Origin: Larix kaempferi
Taxonomy: Eukaryota; Streptophyta; Pinopsida; Pinales; Pinaceae
DNA: 64,000 bases
Direction of reading: 5' to 3'
NCBI GenBank assembly: GCA_027924585.1
Contig: BSBM01000386.1
Location: 854,001 to 918,000 of the forward strand
The notes beneath the pieces were generated by a model. It did not search any database. It saw only the letters and a list, made by a program, of their open reading frames with translations, and was not told where the DNA came from. A program made the translations under genes and the position numbers. Below are positions 10,332 through 21,413 of this stretch, one piece after another (within the stretch, counting starts at the first letter, position 1; every line of letters begins with the position of its first letter).

Positions 10332-11497
10332 TGTAATGTTCCTTTTTAATTTTTTTATTAAAATGACAATTTTTTCACTTTTTTCCCTAATTCGACCTTT
10401 GACTAGTTTTGATGTCTAGGTCTCCAAATTGCTCCAAATGACTCCAAATATTCAGGGGAAGTGTATGAATGATATTAGTACTTGATTATGATTTTCATGG
10501 ATGATTTAGGACCATCAAAACACTTCTGCAAACTTCTTTAAACTTTTGGCCAAGATAAGAATTTTCACTAGCAATTTGGGGTTCAAATCACCCCACGGTA
10601 AATGCTGAATATGGATTTCCAAATGCTTCCAAACCAACTCGAATTTATGAACAGAGATAGAGGATGTCTAAGGGACAATATTAAGGTCTCATGTGCATCA
10701 TTATTTAGTTTATTAAGTCTATTATAACCCTCTCCCAAACAGCTGCACAATCACTAGTTCGACCTTGGGGGAATGGCATTAAATCTTCTCCAAATGCAAT
10801 AAAAATGAGAAAGATGGATTCAAATGCTTAAGTACTGAACATGAAACTTGTGCTACTCATTAATTAAATTCCATTCAACATAAATACATCATAGAAACAC
10901 TCCTCCATTTGAATTAATCAAAATTGCATTGGTATACATCAATATAGTGGGGAAATGGTCACTGCTTAATCATTAATAATCAATTTTACATACAATCACT
11001 TGGAATATCGACCTGGTAAAGTTATAAACATGAAAAACAGAGTATATTCATCTCAATACAAAATAAATGGGGAAATAGAATCTCCCCCAAAGAGTAAAAT
11101 AGCTCACCAAAAGCGTAATCCCTCAAGGAGCAAGAACATGCAATGAAAACTGGAAATGGTTGAAGGAGTGAGCTGCACTAGAAGAAACCATGAGCTTCCC
11201 TATAGCTTACACCTGCAAATAAAGACTCCATTAAATCTCCATGAAAAGTCTGAATGTCCTTTCCACACACCAACTTGGATGTGAATCTTTCACCCTTGAA
11301 ATTGGCTAAGGCAAGAAGACTAGTATTCCACTAGCTCTCTCTCTTCACAAATACAAATTCTCAAAATGATCAAAAGATATTCTCATGCTTGATTCATGTA
11401 TTTTATAACCAGCCTTAGCCTCCTATGGTTCGAATTCCTCCCATTAGCTTCTAGATATTTTCAATGAGGAAATATTTCACATTATGCCACTTGTCTC
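10332..11497 (-). repeat. Element B 3' LTR, outer part
   Basis: Collinear with the first two thirds of 21414-23188. It is interrupted at GTCTC by element C and resumes at 15954. Confidence 0.9.
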
Positions 11498-11872
11498 TGT
11501 TAGGAACCCATGTCTTTACTTTGTTAGTATATTGTTGTTGGACGCATATGATTTGTAAGTCGTCCCGTAGTATTTGTTGATCAATAGTTTGTGTTATTGT
11601 TGTTGGCGCATATGCTTTGTAAGTCGCCCGTAGTATTGTTGATCCATAGTTTGTAGTGGCCCATGGTTTTGACCCATAGTATTGGCGCCTAGACTTAGTA
11701 TATAAGTGTGTGTTGAGGCCTATGAAGGTACGGTGAAGTTATTTGTATTGAGCTTGCTCAAAGGAGGTTGCCCGCTCGAAGTGGCCTGCGATCAATATAA
11801 AAGTGATTCTGAGTTCTATCATTTCTGCTATTTCGCATATTCTTATTAATTAATTGTTGCAGGTTCTTCACA
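11498..11872 (+). repeat. Element C 5' LTR
   Basis: 375 bp, TG to CA. It contains an internal near-duplication around the phrase CATATG..TTTGTAAGTCG (two copies about 60 bp apart) and a TATATAAG motif near 11698 that could serve as TATA box. Confidence 0.92.
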
Positions 11873-11874
11873 TC

Positions 11875-11886
11875 TGGTATCAGAGC
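11875..11886 (+). other. Element C primer-binding site
   Basis: TGGTATCAGAGC lies two bases after the 5' LTR. This is the classic complement of the 3' end of plant initiator tRNA-Met. Confidence 0.92.
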
Positions 11887-12850
11887 ACTTTCTTGGGCTC
11901 GCTGGGTGAAATTTCTGCCAAATGTTTTTTTTTGTTTTTTTTCGCATCTGTTGTAGGTTCGGATTTTGGAATAATCCCTATCCGCTTAACTGTGAGAAGT
12001 ACTTGGGAATAATCCCTAAAACTCATTGTGAGGAGTACCACAGGAACCCCGAAGTAGTTGGCCCATTGAGAGGACCTGCCAGCAAAAAGGGCAACGACCC
12101 CTACCTGATTGACTAGTTCCCACTCGTGAGGTAAACCAAGAGCTGTCGTTTGTGTCAAAGCGGTTATCAGTTTTACCTGAGCCGTGGAGTGAGGGGTGCT
12201 GCCCCAATACGCAAGTCGTCAGACAACATTGGTGGCCGAGTGCAACCCTTGAACTGTTAGGAAGCCGCACATACCCGGGGTCCATATCTATTTTCAGTTG
12301 AACTGTTGTTGATCACTGCTGCGCCGTTTAAGATCCAACCGTTCAAATCCATTCTGAAAGCCATTCCAGATCCAGCCATTTTCAATCCATTCGGCGCCGT
12401 TTCATATCCCTCTGTTTCCGCTCACTTCCAGGCTGTTGCAGATCTATCTGTTTCAGATCCCTTCCGAGCCATAGCCGCTCCATTTTGAAAAAAAAAAATA
12501 TGTATATAAAATTCATTTTTTTCTCCATATCTCCTTTGTTTTCGTTCTGTTTCCCTTGAAAATTTTGGGGAACCCCTGTAATCCCATTGTGCATATTTCA
12601 TTCCTGAGGACCCTATCCCCAATTCCACTTCCCAAAGCCCAAAATCCTACATTTGTCTATTTTTAGGGTTTTCCATAACTTCCTCAGATTTCACCCAATC
12701 ACCTTCAATTTTTACCACAGAGTTCCTTTCTGAATTCTGCTTCTTTGTCCCCCTCTGCCAAATTTTTCCATTCTTTCACCCCGCTTCTGAAATCCTCATT
12801 TTTGCTTCCCTGTCTATTCGATAGTGTCCAAAAGCTAGTCAAACCCCAAT
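11887..12850 (+). other. Element C leader without gag
   Basis: No plus-strand frame here resembles gag, zinc knuckle or protease. The section 12320-12490 has irregular CCATTC/CCGTTC phrases and short open stretches only. The sequence then enters RT near 12850, consistent with a deletion that removed gag and protease. Confidence 0.65.
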
Positions 12851-14141
12851 TACCCTTCAAATTTTTTCCCAAGTCCAGATTTTCCTTTACTGAAGCAGAG
12901 ATTGAAATGCTCGTTCGGGACTTATTGAAGCAAGGTATTATTTGCCCAAGCACTAGTTCCTTTTCTTCTCCAGTTCTTCTTGTCCGTAAAAAAGATGGGC
13001 CATGGCGCCTCTGCATTGACTTCTGAGCACTTAATCACCTCAACATCAAGGATAAGTTTCCAATTCCTGTTGTTGATGAGCTTCATGGGGCTTAATTTTT
13101 CTCCAAGTTGGATCTTCGTTCTGGGTATCATCAAATTTGGGTTCATGAGGATGATATCCCTAAAACAGCTTTCTGCACACATATGACCATTATGAGTTTT
13201 TAGTCATGCCCTTTGGCCTCACTAATGCTCCTTCCACATTCCAGGCCTTAATGAATAAAATATTTCGGCCCTACTTGCAGAAATTCATTCTGGTATTCTT
13301 TGATGATATCCTCATCTACAGTAAAACATGGGATGAACATCTCCATCATCTGGATCTTGTCATGCAACTTTTCTCTGACCATCATCTCCACGCCAAGCAG
13401 TCTAAATGTGTTTTTGGACAGAAGGAAGTTGAGTATCTTGGGCACATTAGCTCATCACAAGGGGTTCACGTGAATCCTGCCAAAATTGATGCCATGAATA
13501 ATTGGTCGCATCCTCAGACACTCAAGAGCCTTCGTGGTTTTTTGGGGTTGATAGGCTACTACCACAAGTTTGTCAAGGATTATGGGAAGATTGCAGCTCC
13601 ATTAACTGCTCTATTGAAAAAGGATGCTTTTACATGGACACATGCTGCTCAGTGTGCATTTGACAAACTGAAACAAACTATGTGTACTACACCTGTTCTA
13701 GCTATGCCCGATTTTTCCAAGCCCTTCACTATTGAGAGTGATGCTTGCGGCAATGGACTTGGTGTTGTTCTCATTCAAGATGAACACCCCATTGCATTCA
13801 CTAGCAAATCCCTTTCAGGTAAGAATTTAGCTGCCTCTACATATGAGAAGGAAATGATGGCTATTTTGCATGCAGTACAGAAGTGGCGACCATACCTATT
13901 AGGGAATCATTTCTGCATCAAGACTGATCACCAAAGTCTGAAATATTTCTTGGAACAGCGTGTCTCCTCCCCAGCACAACAAAAATGGGTTAGCAAACTC
14001 ATGGGTTATGACTATGAGATCACTTACAAGAAGGGTAAAGACAATATTGTGGCAGATGCTCTTTCTCGCACATTTGATGCCCAAGGTTCTCTTTCAACTA
14101 TTTCTATGCCTGTTCCAAATTGGTTGCAATCTGTTCAATAG
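12851..14141 (+). pseudogene. Element C reverse transcriptase and RNase H
   Basis: RT enters at about 12890 (EIEMLVRDLLKQGII, then FSSPVLLVRKKDGPWRLCIDF). A TGA stop at 13023 follows and a small frame slip lies near 13183. From 13206 the frame is open for 311 aa: MPFGLTNAPSTF, the active site VFFDDILIYS, then the thumb and RNase H with ESDACGNGLGVVL, TYEKEMMAIL and KTDHQSLKYF. The frame stops at 14139-14141. The N-terminal third of a normal polyprotein (gag, protease) is missing. With at least two disabling changes the enzyme is not functional as encoded. Confidence 0.88.
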
Positions 14142-14183
14142 GGTTATGTTAATGACTCTTCCTTATCTCAAATAATCCAATGC

Positions 14184-15544
14184 TTGACCAACAACCCTTC
14201 TGTTGTACCACATTACTCTTGGGATGGTGCTTCTCTGAGATATAAGGGTCGTCTGGTGCTTCCCCAGAGCACAGATCTTCAACAGGCTATCTTCTATGAA
14301 CTCCATGCTTCTCCATCGGCAGGGCACTCTGGGTTCCTCAAAACATATGAATGGGCACGGCGTAACTTATTTTGGCAGGGCATGAAAAGGACAATTCAAC
14401 AGATGGTGGCTGAATGTGATACCTTCCAGCGCAATAAGGGTGAAACAACACTCCTTCTAGGATTGCTCAAACCCTTGCCCATACCTACACGGATTTGGAC
14501 AAATATTTCTATGGATTTCATTGAAGGGATCCCTAAATTTGGCGGGAAGACAGTGATTCTCGTTGTGGTTGATCGCCTCTCCAAATATAGTCATTTTTGT
14601 GCTCTCAGCCATCCCTATACAGCCTCCTCAGCCGCTCAAATTTTCTTGGACCAGATCTTTCGTCTTCATGACATCCCTTCTTCCATTGTCTCGGATCGTA
14701 ATGCGAATTTCACCCGTCATTTTTGGACATAACTATTTCGCTACACTGGTACCAAACTGAAGATGAGTTCCGGGTATCACCCACAAATAGATGGTCAGAT
14801 TGAAATTATCAATAAATGCTTGGAAACTTATCTTCGTTGCTTCACCTCTGAACAACAACATCAGTGGGCAAAGTGGCTCCCTCTCGCTGAATGGTGGTAC
14901 AATACCTCTTACCACATTGCCTCTAAATGATCCTGTATGAAGCAATCTATGGTCAGGAAGCTCCAGTTCTTCTTCCATACACCCCCAACAGTTCACCAGT
15001 TCAGGAAGTTGACACAGTCCTTCGAAACCGCGATCAGATTCTTCGCATTTTGCGGGACAATCTTCACATGGCAAGAAATCACATGAAGCAACAAGCTGAT
15101 CAACACCGTTCTAAGCGCAATTTTCAAGAAGACAATATGGTTTTTCTTCGTCTCCAGCCATACAAGCAATCCTCCCTGAAACTCAAAGGGCGTCATAAGC
15201 TCGCTCCAAAGTTCTATGGGCCATATCGGATTCTTTAGAAGATTGGGTCCGTTGCTTATAAATTGGAACTTCCTCCTTCTTCCCGCATTCATCCAGTATT
15301 TCATGTCTCTTGTCTGAAGAAAGTTCTTGGCACCAACATCAGTGGAAAAACTATTTTACCCGAACTGGATAATGAAGGATCCATCCTTTTGGAGTCGGAG
15401 GCCATCCTCAATCGGCGCACTCGTCAGCTTCGCTCTAACTCTATCATAGAGGTCTTAATTCAGTGGCTCGACATGCAACCAGAGGATGCTACATGGGAAC
15501 CACTCCTTCAGATTCAACAACAATTTCCACATCTAAAGCTTTGA
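14184..15544 (+). pseudogene. Element C integrase and chromodomain
   Basis: The first frame (to 14732) has the His pair of the zinc finger (HASPSAGHSG), but the expected CxxC reads CDTF, so the second Cys is lost. The core shows SMDFIEGIP and IVSDRNANF (two Asp), and the Glu lies in DGQIEIINKCLE after a stop at 14730. A further frame break lies near 14920. The C-terminal frames (14927-15238, 15263-15544) end in a chromodomain with RTRQLRSNSIIEVLIQW and EDATWEP, close to the polypurine tract. The chromodomain guides integration to certain chromatin in this family (established knowledge). Confidence 0.85.
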
Positions 15545-15560
15545 GGACAAAGCTTTTTTT

Positions 15561-15571
15561 AAGGGGGAGGG
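15561..15571 (+). other. Element C polypurine tract
   Basis: AAGGGGGAGGG lies two bases before the 3' LTR, downstream of the chromodomain stop. Confidence 0.88.
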
Positions 15572-15573
15572 TA

Positions 15574-15948
15574 TGTTAGGAACCCATGTCTTTACTTTGT
15601 TAGTATATTGTTGTTGGACGCATATGCTTTGTAAGTCGTCCTGTAGTATTTGTTGTTCAATAGTTTGTGTTATTGTTGTTGGCGCATATGCTTTGTAAGT
15701 CGCCCGTAGTATTGTTGATCCATAGTTTGTAGTGGCCCATGGTTTTGACCCATAGTATTGGTGCCTAGACTTAGTATATAAGTGTGTGTTGAGGCCTATG
15801 AAAGTACGGTGAAGTTATTTGTATTGAGATTTCTCAAAGGAGGTTGCCCCCTCGAAGTGGCCTGCGATCAATATAAAAGTGATTCTGAGTTCTGTCATTT
15901 CTGCTATTTCGCATATTCTTATTAATTAATTGTTGCAGGTTCTTCACA
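15574..15948 (+). repeat. Element C 3' LTR
   Basis: 375 bp, nearly identical to 11498-11872 (about 9 differences by eye). It is followed by the target duplication GTCTC. Confidence 0.92.
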
Positions 15949-15953
15949 GTCTC

Positions 15954-16561
15954 CCAAGTTCCCAACCTTCCACCTTCTCCCAATTCGAGTAGGAGTCTCT
16001 TTGGATTCTTCAACTCCCATGAGCGCCACCTTGGAGCCTATTTTTGGTCCTGATATGTCATATTGGTCATATGTCAGCAATCAGGTCTGAAATTTGTCAT
16101 AGGTGTCATAGATCCTTCATCATTGTTGTCATAGGAGCTAGGGAATCTAGCCCAAGTGTTCACAAACTTATAGTTTGAATCTTCCTCTTCCATGGAGGTT
16201 ACCATTGCATCCAAATTTGACCTATGATGCTAAATTCCATGTGTATGAGCCTACCAACTCATCCAATAATTTTTTCCTTCTCATGGATTCGAAATGGGAA
16301 GAGAGAGATGCCATGTGGCATTGAAAAATAAAGCTAGTGTGGGTCCCACATCCTCCATATGTCTTCAAAACCAATTGCCACCTAGAATTTCTCTTGAACT
16401 TATTTATTCAACCTATTTATTAAATATTTGAACTATTCTAATGTCTAAACATCATTTATTATCTCCCTTATTACAATTCCAAATGTATCCATCCAACCTA
16501 GGGAACCAATAGGATTGATGGGATTGTCTTGCTATGCAATTATTTGAATGGGGACATTACA
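15954..16561 (-). repeat. Element B 3' LTR, inner part
   Basis: Collinear with the last third of 21414-23188. It ends ACATTACA at 16561, and the minus-strand polypurine tract GGGTGGGGAGGAC lies at 16562-16574. Confidence 0.9.
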
Positions 16562-16983
16562 GTCCTCCCCACCCAAGATTGCTTGTCCTCAAGCAATTTT
16601 AGATTGGGATGCTGCAAAATTTTCTCCTCTTCCCATGTGGCATCTTCACTTGGTAGATCCTTCCATTGTACTAAGTATTCTTTGATAGTTATGCTCCTCA
16701 ATCTCCTTTCCCTTGTCTTCAAAATATTTTCCGGAACAAGTATGAGATGGCCTTCATCATCCAAGGGAGGAAGTGTTTCTGAAGTGACAATTTGCTGACC
16801 AAGAGATTTCTTGATACAAGAAACATGAAATACATTGTGGATTTTACTTCCTTCCGGAAGTTCTAATTCATATGCTACCTCCCCAATCTTCCGAACTACC
16901 TTGTATGGGCCATAGTATCTTGGTTTTAGATTTTCTTCTCCATTCTTTTTGAGAGATATTTGTTTATATGGTTGCAACCTCAA
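16540..16983 (-). CDS. Element B integrase tail with chromodomain
   Basis: This 147-aa frame starts in the integrase C-terminal region (RYYGPYKVVRKIGEVAYELELP, conserved in Ty3 integrases) and carries FHVSCIKKSLG. A chromodomain follows: RERRLRSITIKEYLVQWKDL and then EDATWEEE, with the aromatic and acidic residues typical of this fold. The frame passes through the polypurine tract and stops 20-22 bp inside the 3' LTR. Chromodomains of this group target integration to heterochromatin-like marks. It is separated from the integrase core by a stop near 17000. Confidence 0.88.
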   Translation of the reverse strand: MRLQPYKQISLKKNGEENLKPRYYGPYKVVRKIGEVAYELELPEGSKIHNVFHVSCIKKSLGQQIVTSETLPPLDDEGHLILVPENILKTRERRLRSITIKEYLVQWKDLPSEDATWEEEKILQHPNLKLLEDKQSWVGRTVMSPFK

Positions 16984-17001
16984 ATATACTAAATCATTAA
17001 C

Positions 17002-18075
17002 CTAAAATTTCCTTTCTTCTCTATGTATATCTGCATATTGTTTTTGTTGATTTTGGGAAACCTGCAAATTGTCTTTCAAACGCTTTAAAATTTCTTGGCT
17101 CTCTTCCACCCAATCTTTATCTTTTGGGGATCTACTATCACCAAAGATAATTTCAACAAAGGTAAGTGCATCATAACCATATAATTCTTCGAAAGGAGAC
17201 ATCCCTATTGACATATGAAAAGTGGTGTTGTAGCAAAACTCACCCAAGTGTAGCCATTTTGCCCATGCTTTTGGCTGCTCTCCCTCATAGTTTCTTAGGT
17301 ACCCTTCCAACCATTGATTCACCCTCTCTGTTTGTCCACCAGTTTGTGGATGATAGATTGTACTTGGAGTCAACTAAGTTCCCACCAATCTAAAAATTTC
17401 TTGCCAAAAAGCACCCATGAATCTACTATCTCTATCACTTACAATGCTCTTGGGGAGCCCATGCAATCTGAAGATTTCTTTGAAAAAAAGATCAGCCACT
17501 TGTGTAGCACTAAAAGATGATGCAACAACAAATACATGAGAACAAAATTTCAACCTATCCACTACCACATATATGCAATCCTTACCCAAAGATTTGGGAA
17601 AACCAGTGATGAAGTCCATTGAGATACTGTCCCATTTTTGCTCCAGAATGGGCAATGGTTGCAATAAGCCAGTTGGGCATGTAAGTTCTGATTTATTTTT
17701 CTGACACACCCTACATTCATTCAAATATTTCTGAACATCTTCCTTCAACCCCTTGCAAAAAAATATTTTCCTTAATTGCCTATAAGTTTTGAAGATCCCC
17801 GAATGGCTAGCTAGTGGGGAATCATGTGCTTCTTGGAAAATTTCGTACTTCAGTTTTGAATATTGAACCAAATAAATTTTGCCCTTATAATATATCATCC
17901 CATTCAAAATCCTGTATTTATCATCCCCTTTGATTCCATCTAATACATCACAAGCAAATTTATCTTTGGCATATTCAACTAGTAGCATGTTTTTCCAATC
18001 CTTGGCAATGTCCATGAGAGAAAAAGAAGGTCTTCGAGATAATGCATCTTCTACAATGTTATTCTTTCCTTTCAC
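17002..18075 (-). pseudogene. Element B integrase
   Basis: Two adjoining frames make up the enzyme. The first (18075-17374) begins at the RNase H end (KGKNNIVEDALSRR) and has the zinc finger with HDSPLASHSG and CRVCQKNK, then SMDFITGFPKS and SIVSDRDSRF for the two core Asp residues. A stop lies at 17374. The second frame (17373-17002) has the Glu in GGQTERVNQWLEGYLRNY and EFCYNTTFH. All zinc ligands and the DDE triad are visible, so only a few stops disable it. Confidence 0.88.
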
Positions 18076-18110
18076 ATATTCAATATCAAAATCATAATCT
18101 TGAATCTTTC

Positions 18111-19280
18111 TTACTCACTTTTTTTCCTTTCATTTAGATCCTTTTGGGTGAGGAAGTGCCTTAGACTATTGTGGTCATTTTTTACCACAAACGTGTTTCC
18201 TACAAAGTATTGTCGAAACTTGGCCAATGCATTCATGATGGCCAAAATTTCTTTGTCATATATGGAGTAACGCTTTTCATGAGGATGCAACTTTATGCTC
18301 TCAAAGGCTATAGGGTGTTGGCCTTGCTTTAGGACAACCCCTATTCCTCCACCTGAAACATCACATTCAACAACAAAAGGCTTAGAAAAATCAGGTAATG
18401 CAAGTATGGGACAACTACTCATCACCTCTTTCATTTTTTGGAAGGAATTTTCATTCTCTTCATCCCACTTGAAAGCATCCTTCTTAGTCAAATCAGTGAG
18501 TGGAGAAGTCAACTTGGAGAACCTTTTCACAAACTTTCTATAATAGGTGCATATTCCAATGAAGCCTCTTAATTCTGTGATGCTTTTTGGTGATGGCCAT
18601 TCTAAGATAGCCCTGATTTTTTCCATGTGTACTTTCACTCCTTCTTTCCCAATAATGTTCCCAAGATACAATAGTTCCTTCATCCCAAATTCACATTTAG
18701 ACCTCTTAGCAAATAAGGACTGTTCTTGCAAAGTTTTCAACACAATCTCTAGATGTTGCAAATGCTCTTCCCAAGTTTTACTGTAAATGAGAATGTCATC
18801 AATGAAGACCAAAACAAACCTTCTAAGATGCTTGCAAAAGATCCTATTCATGCATTCTTGAAATGTGGCTGGAGCATTAGTTAATCCAAATGGCATAACA
18901 AGAAACTCAAAGTGGCCATAATGACATCTAAAAGCAGTCTTTTGCACCTCTTCTTCCTTCTTTCGAATTTGATGATAACCTGATCTAAAGTCAATTTTGG
19001 AAAAATATTTGGCCCCAAATAGCTCATCCATGAGTTCATCAATCCTAGGAATAGGATACCTATTCTTGATTGTCTTCTTGTTCAAGGCTCTAAAGTCTAT
19101 GTACATCCTCAAGGTTCCATCTTGATTCTTTACTAGCACTACTGAAGAAGCATAAGGGCTAGAGCTTGGTCTAATGAGTCCCAAATCTAGGAGTTCTTGG
19201 ATAGAATTTTCAATTTCATCTCTGAATTTTTTTGGATGTCTATAGGGTGGTATTTGAATGGGTGAAGTACCCTCCTCCAA
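18111..19280 (-). CDS. Element B reverse transcriptase-RNase H
   Basis: A 389-aa open frame. RT motifs run from LIRPSSSPYASSVVLV and MYIDFRALNKKT, through PFGLTNAPATFQ, to the active site VFIDDILIYS near residue 150. The RT connection is followed by RNase H: VECDVSGGGIGVVLKQ (first Asp), SIYDKEILAI (Glu) and VVKNDHNSLRHF (Asp). The frame ends just before the RNase H C-terminus, where one stop separates it from the integrase frame. This is the best preserved Ty3 polymerase in the window. A normal polyprotein would be continuous with protease and integrase. Confidence 0.9.
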   Translation of the reverse strand: MEEGTSPIQIPPYRHPKKFRDEIENSIQELLDLGLIRPSSSPYASSVVLVKNQDGTLRMYIDFRALNKKTIKNRYPIPRIDELMDELFGAKYFSKIDFRSGYHQIRKKEEEVQKTAFRCHYGHFEFLVMPFGLTNAPATFQECMNRIFCKHLRRFVLVFIDDILIYSKTWEEHLQHLEIVLKTLQEQSLFAKRSKCEFGMKELLYLGNIIGKEGVKVHMEKIRAILEWPSPKSITELRGFIGICTYYRKFVKRFSKLTSPLTDLTKKDAFKWDEENENSFQKMKEVMSSCPILALPDFSKPFVVECDVSGGGIGVVLKQGQHPIAFESIKLHPHEKRYSIYDKEILAIMNALAKFRQYFVGNTFVVKNDHNSLRHFLTQKDLNERKKSE

Positions 19281-19600
19281 AACAATGTTGTGCTCAACCC
19301 CCTATCAGGTGGTCTATCATGTGGAAGATCTCTAAAAACTTTTTCATACTTTTGCAATAGGTTCTCTATCTCCTTTGGGTGTTCAAAAAACTTTATGTTT
19401 GTCTTGGGAGATGTGATATGACATTCAACATCCCATTATATGTCCCCATGCCTCCTTATAGATCTCATACTATTGCAAGTCACTACTTGATTTGAGTAAG
19501 TGTGCTACCCTCTCACAACCCTTAGTACACCTTTCGAATCTTGAAATTTCATCTTAGGAATTTGATAGTTTACTGTATTCTCCCCCATAGATTACATCCA

Positions 19601-19888
19601 TTACAGTCCCAAAACCACATTAGTATCAACAACATCAACCACATAAAAACTATCAACAAAAGTATAGTTACCTACGGTGACTTGCAGCTTTGGAACCCAT
19701 GTTTTGCACTGCATTGTGTTGTGACCTGGAATGAAAAATATGAAGCCATCGAATGGTTCAATAGGTATCTTAATTCTATCCACCATGTCTACATCAATGA
19801 ATTGATGTGTGGCTCCTCCATATACCAAAACTAAATCTCTTTGTCCTAGTAACACACCCTTGCATCGAATAGTGTGATAACGAGGCAT
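19601..19888 (-). pseudogene. Element B aspartic protease, catalytic Asp lost
   Basis: The frame contains LVYGGATHQFIDVDMV, where chromoviral proteases normally have Asp-Ser/Gly-Gly-Ala-Thr-His. The catalytic Asp is replaced by Tyr, a single GAT to TAT change. FYVVDVVDTNVVLGL later in the frame matches the conserved end of the fold. The enzyme would process Gag-Pol but cannot be active in this form. Confidence 0.8.
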
Positions 19889-20052
19889 TGTGAAAGTACT
19901 GCCATTCTTGCTTTGTCTAGTGAGGGATGATTTTATTCTTGTATTCCTTCTTGTGATATCTCATATGCCTCTTATTGATATTAAATATTTTCTTCTTCAT
20001 CCATACCCCCTTTATACTCGTCATTATCAGAAAATACTTCGATCTATTGAGC

Positions 20053-20112
20053 CTTTCCCTTAGTACATTTATGCCCCGGTGCCCATGGTTGAAAGCATGT
20101 GTAGCATAATTT
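20053..20112 (-). pseudogene. Element B gag zinc knuckle
   Basis: A minus-strand frame reads CYTCFQPWAPGHKC, matching the Cys-Cys-His-Cys knuckle with the W.PGH signature of chromovirus gag. It binds element RNA. It lies in a different frame from the capsid segment. Confidence 0.65.
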
Positions 20113-20139
20113 TTTCCTTCTAAGTTCTTCCTTGTTTAG

Positions 20140-21383
20140 TCATTCTTTCTTATTCTTTTCATATGAATCTCTTTCCCAAGGCTTCTTATCATATGCATCT
20201 CTTTGCCAAGGTTTCTTTTCAAATTTGAAGTTAGGCTTGGGAGGGAATCTTGTTCTAGGAAGCACATTTTGGAGATCTCTAGTCAAGCTCATAGCATCTC
20301 TTAATGTAGTTGGTTTGTGGGATTTAACTAAAATTTTTAAGGGTTCATCCAAACCTTCAGTGAACAACAATACTAACCTTCCCATAGATATATCAGCCAC
20401 CTTGAATGATAAATTTTGAAATTCTAACATGTAATCAACATGAGTTCCCACTTGTTTCAATTGGGCTAGTTCTTTGAAAGGTAATTCTGGGTCTTTTTGC
20501 TCAAATCTCTCTAACACCCTGTCAACAAATTATCCATAACTAGTAACCTGATCATGTCCCAAATTTTTCAGACCATGGAACCACCATTCATTGGCATCTC
20601 CTTCTATATGCAAAATTGCCATTTTTAAGGCATCCTCTTCCACCATTGGATTCAGCTGAAAATACACATCTAGTTTTTGCACCCAAGTGTTAGCAGAACT
20701 TTGAGAGGAACCATCCAAAGTAGGAAGTGGCATTTTACCAATAACACAATTTAATTCTTTGTTTTGGAACCATCAAAAGTAGGAAGTGGCATTTTACCAA
20801 TAACACAATTTAATTCTTTGTTTTGGAATAGAGACCTATTATCCTCCCTCTTCTTGAGTTTGTTTGAGATAGTAAAGTATTGGTCAAATGGTAGAGTCCT
20901 TCTACAATCCTCACTCAACTTTTCCCATTCTTTTTCCAATTCACTCATGTCAAATGGGATGTTATGCTCTTCTTTGGGAACAAGAAATTTAGGTGTAGTA
21001 GACCTTGGTGTGATATGAAATTCATTAGGTCTATTATGGGGTCCTATGCTTGAAAAGATATGCTCACCCTTTGTCTTATTTTCTTTTGATTGTGAACTAC
21101 TGTTGCCTCTTATTACCCCTTTGCTTCCAAGTTGGATAGCCATCAATTCGAATCATTTCATCATATGTTTGACCATGTATCTCATTCCCATTGAAATTTC
21201 ATCAAAAAATGGTTTTATGACTGTAATAAATTCCTCCTCATTTTCTGAGGTTTCCTTTCCTTCCTTAGGCATGGTTTCAACAATGTACTCTTCTTCTCCT
21301 ACTACTTCCTCTTCAACAAAAACCTCTTCAACTTTAGGTTCTAAGGGCGGTGTATCATTTATTTGGATCCGTGTCAATACCAT
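20140..21383 (-). pseudogene. Element B gag
   Basis: Four short frames in order make up gag. An acidic N-terminal piece (21383-21153) is followed by a Ser/Lys-rich piece (21146-20751). Next comes the capsid start with MPLPTLDGSS, VQKLDVYFQL and GDANEWWFHGL (20733-20530), then the capsid end (20517-20140) with FKELAQLKQVG and GLDEPLKILV plus a Lys/Arg-rich tail with a KPWxRDxY repeat. A 59-bp tandem duplication at 20707-20824 shifts the frame. Gag would form the virus-like particle. Confidence 0.82.
20707..20824. repeat. 59-bp tandem duplication in element B gag
   Basis: Two units (20707-20765 and 20766-20824) differ at one position. Both encode GKMPLPT.DGS. Because 59 is not a multiple of three, the duplication breaks the gag frame. 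Confidence 0.9.
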
Positions 21384-21400
21384 CAGGTTCCAAGACCATT

Positions 21401-21411
21401 CTTTGATACCA
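21401..21411 (-). other. Element B primer-binding site
   Basis: The minus strand reads TGGTATCAAAG two bases inside the 5' LTR. It matches the initiator tRNA-Met complement except at one position. Confidence 0.85.
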
Positions 21412-21413
21412 CT

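Larger units (their letters stand above)
11498..15948 (+). mobile_element. Element C: gag-less chromodomain Ty3/gypsy element
   Basis: Two 375-bp LTRs (11498-11872 and 15574-15948) start TGTTAGGAACC and end GTTCTTCACA. The flanks are perfect GTCTC duplications (11493-11497 and 15949-15953), inside element B's LTR. A perfect 12-nt initiator tRNA-Met primer-binding site and a polypurine tract are present. The LTRs differ at about 9 of 375 positions, the youngest pair of the nest. The interior goes from a non-coding leader straight into RT, so gag and protease are absent and the element is only 4.45 kb. RT and integrase carry stops. Movement must have relied on proteins in trans, unless the deletion came after insertion. 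Confidence 0.92.

Noticed and set aside
10332-11497. Independent solo LTR
   Set aside because: It continues at 15954 across element C with a clean GTCTC duplication and is the left LTR of element B.
12306-12488. Plus-strand frame as a gag start in element C
   Set aside because: The peptide is a run of Phe/Pro/Ala from CCATTC-like repeats with no gag motif and a stop well before RT.
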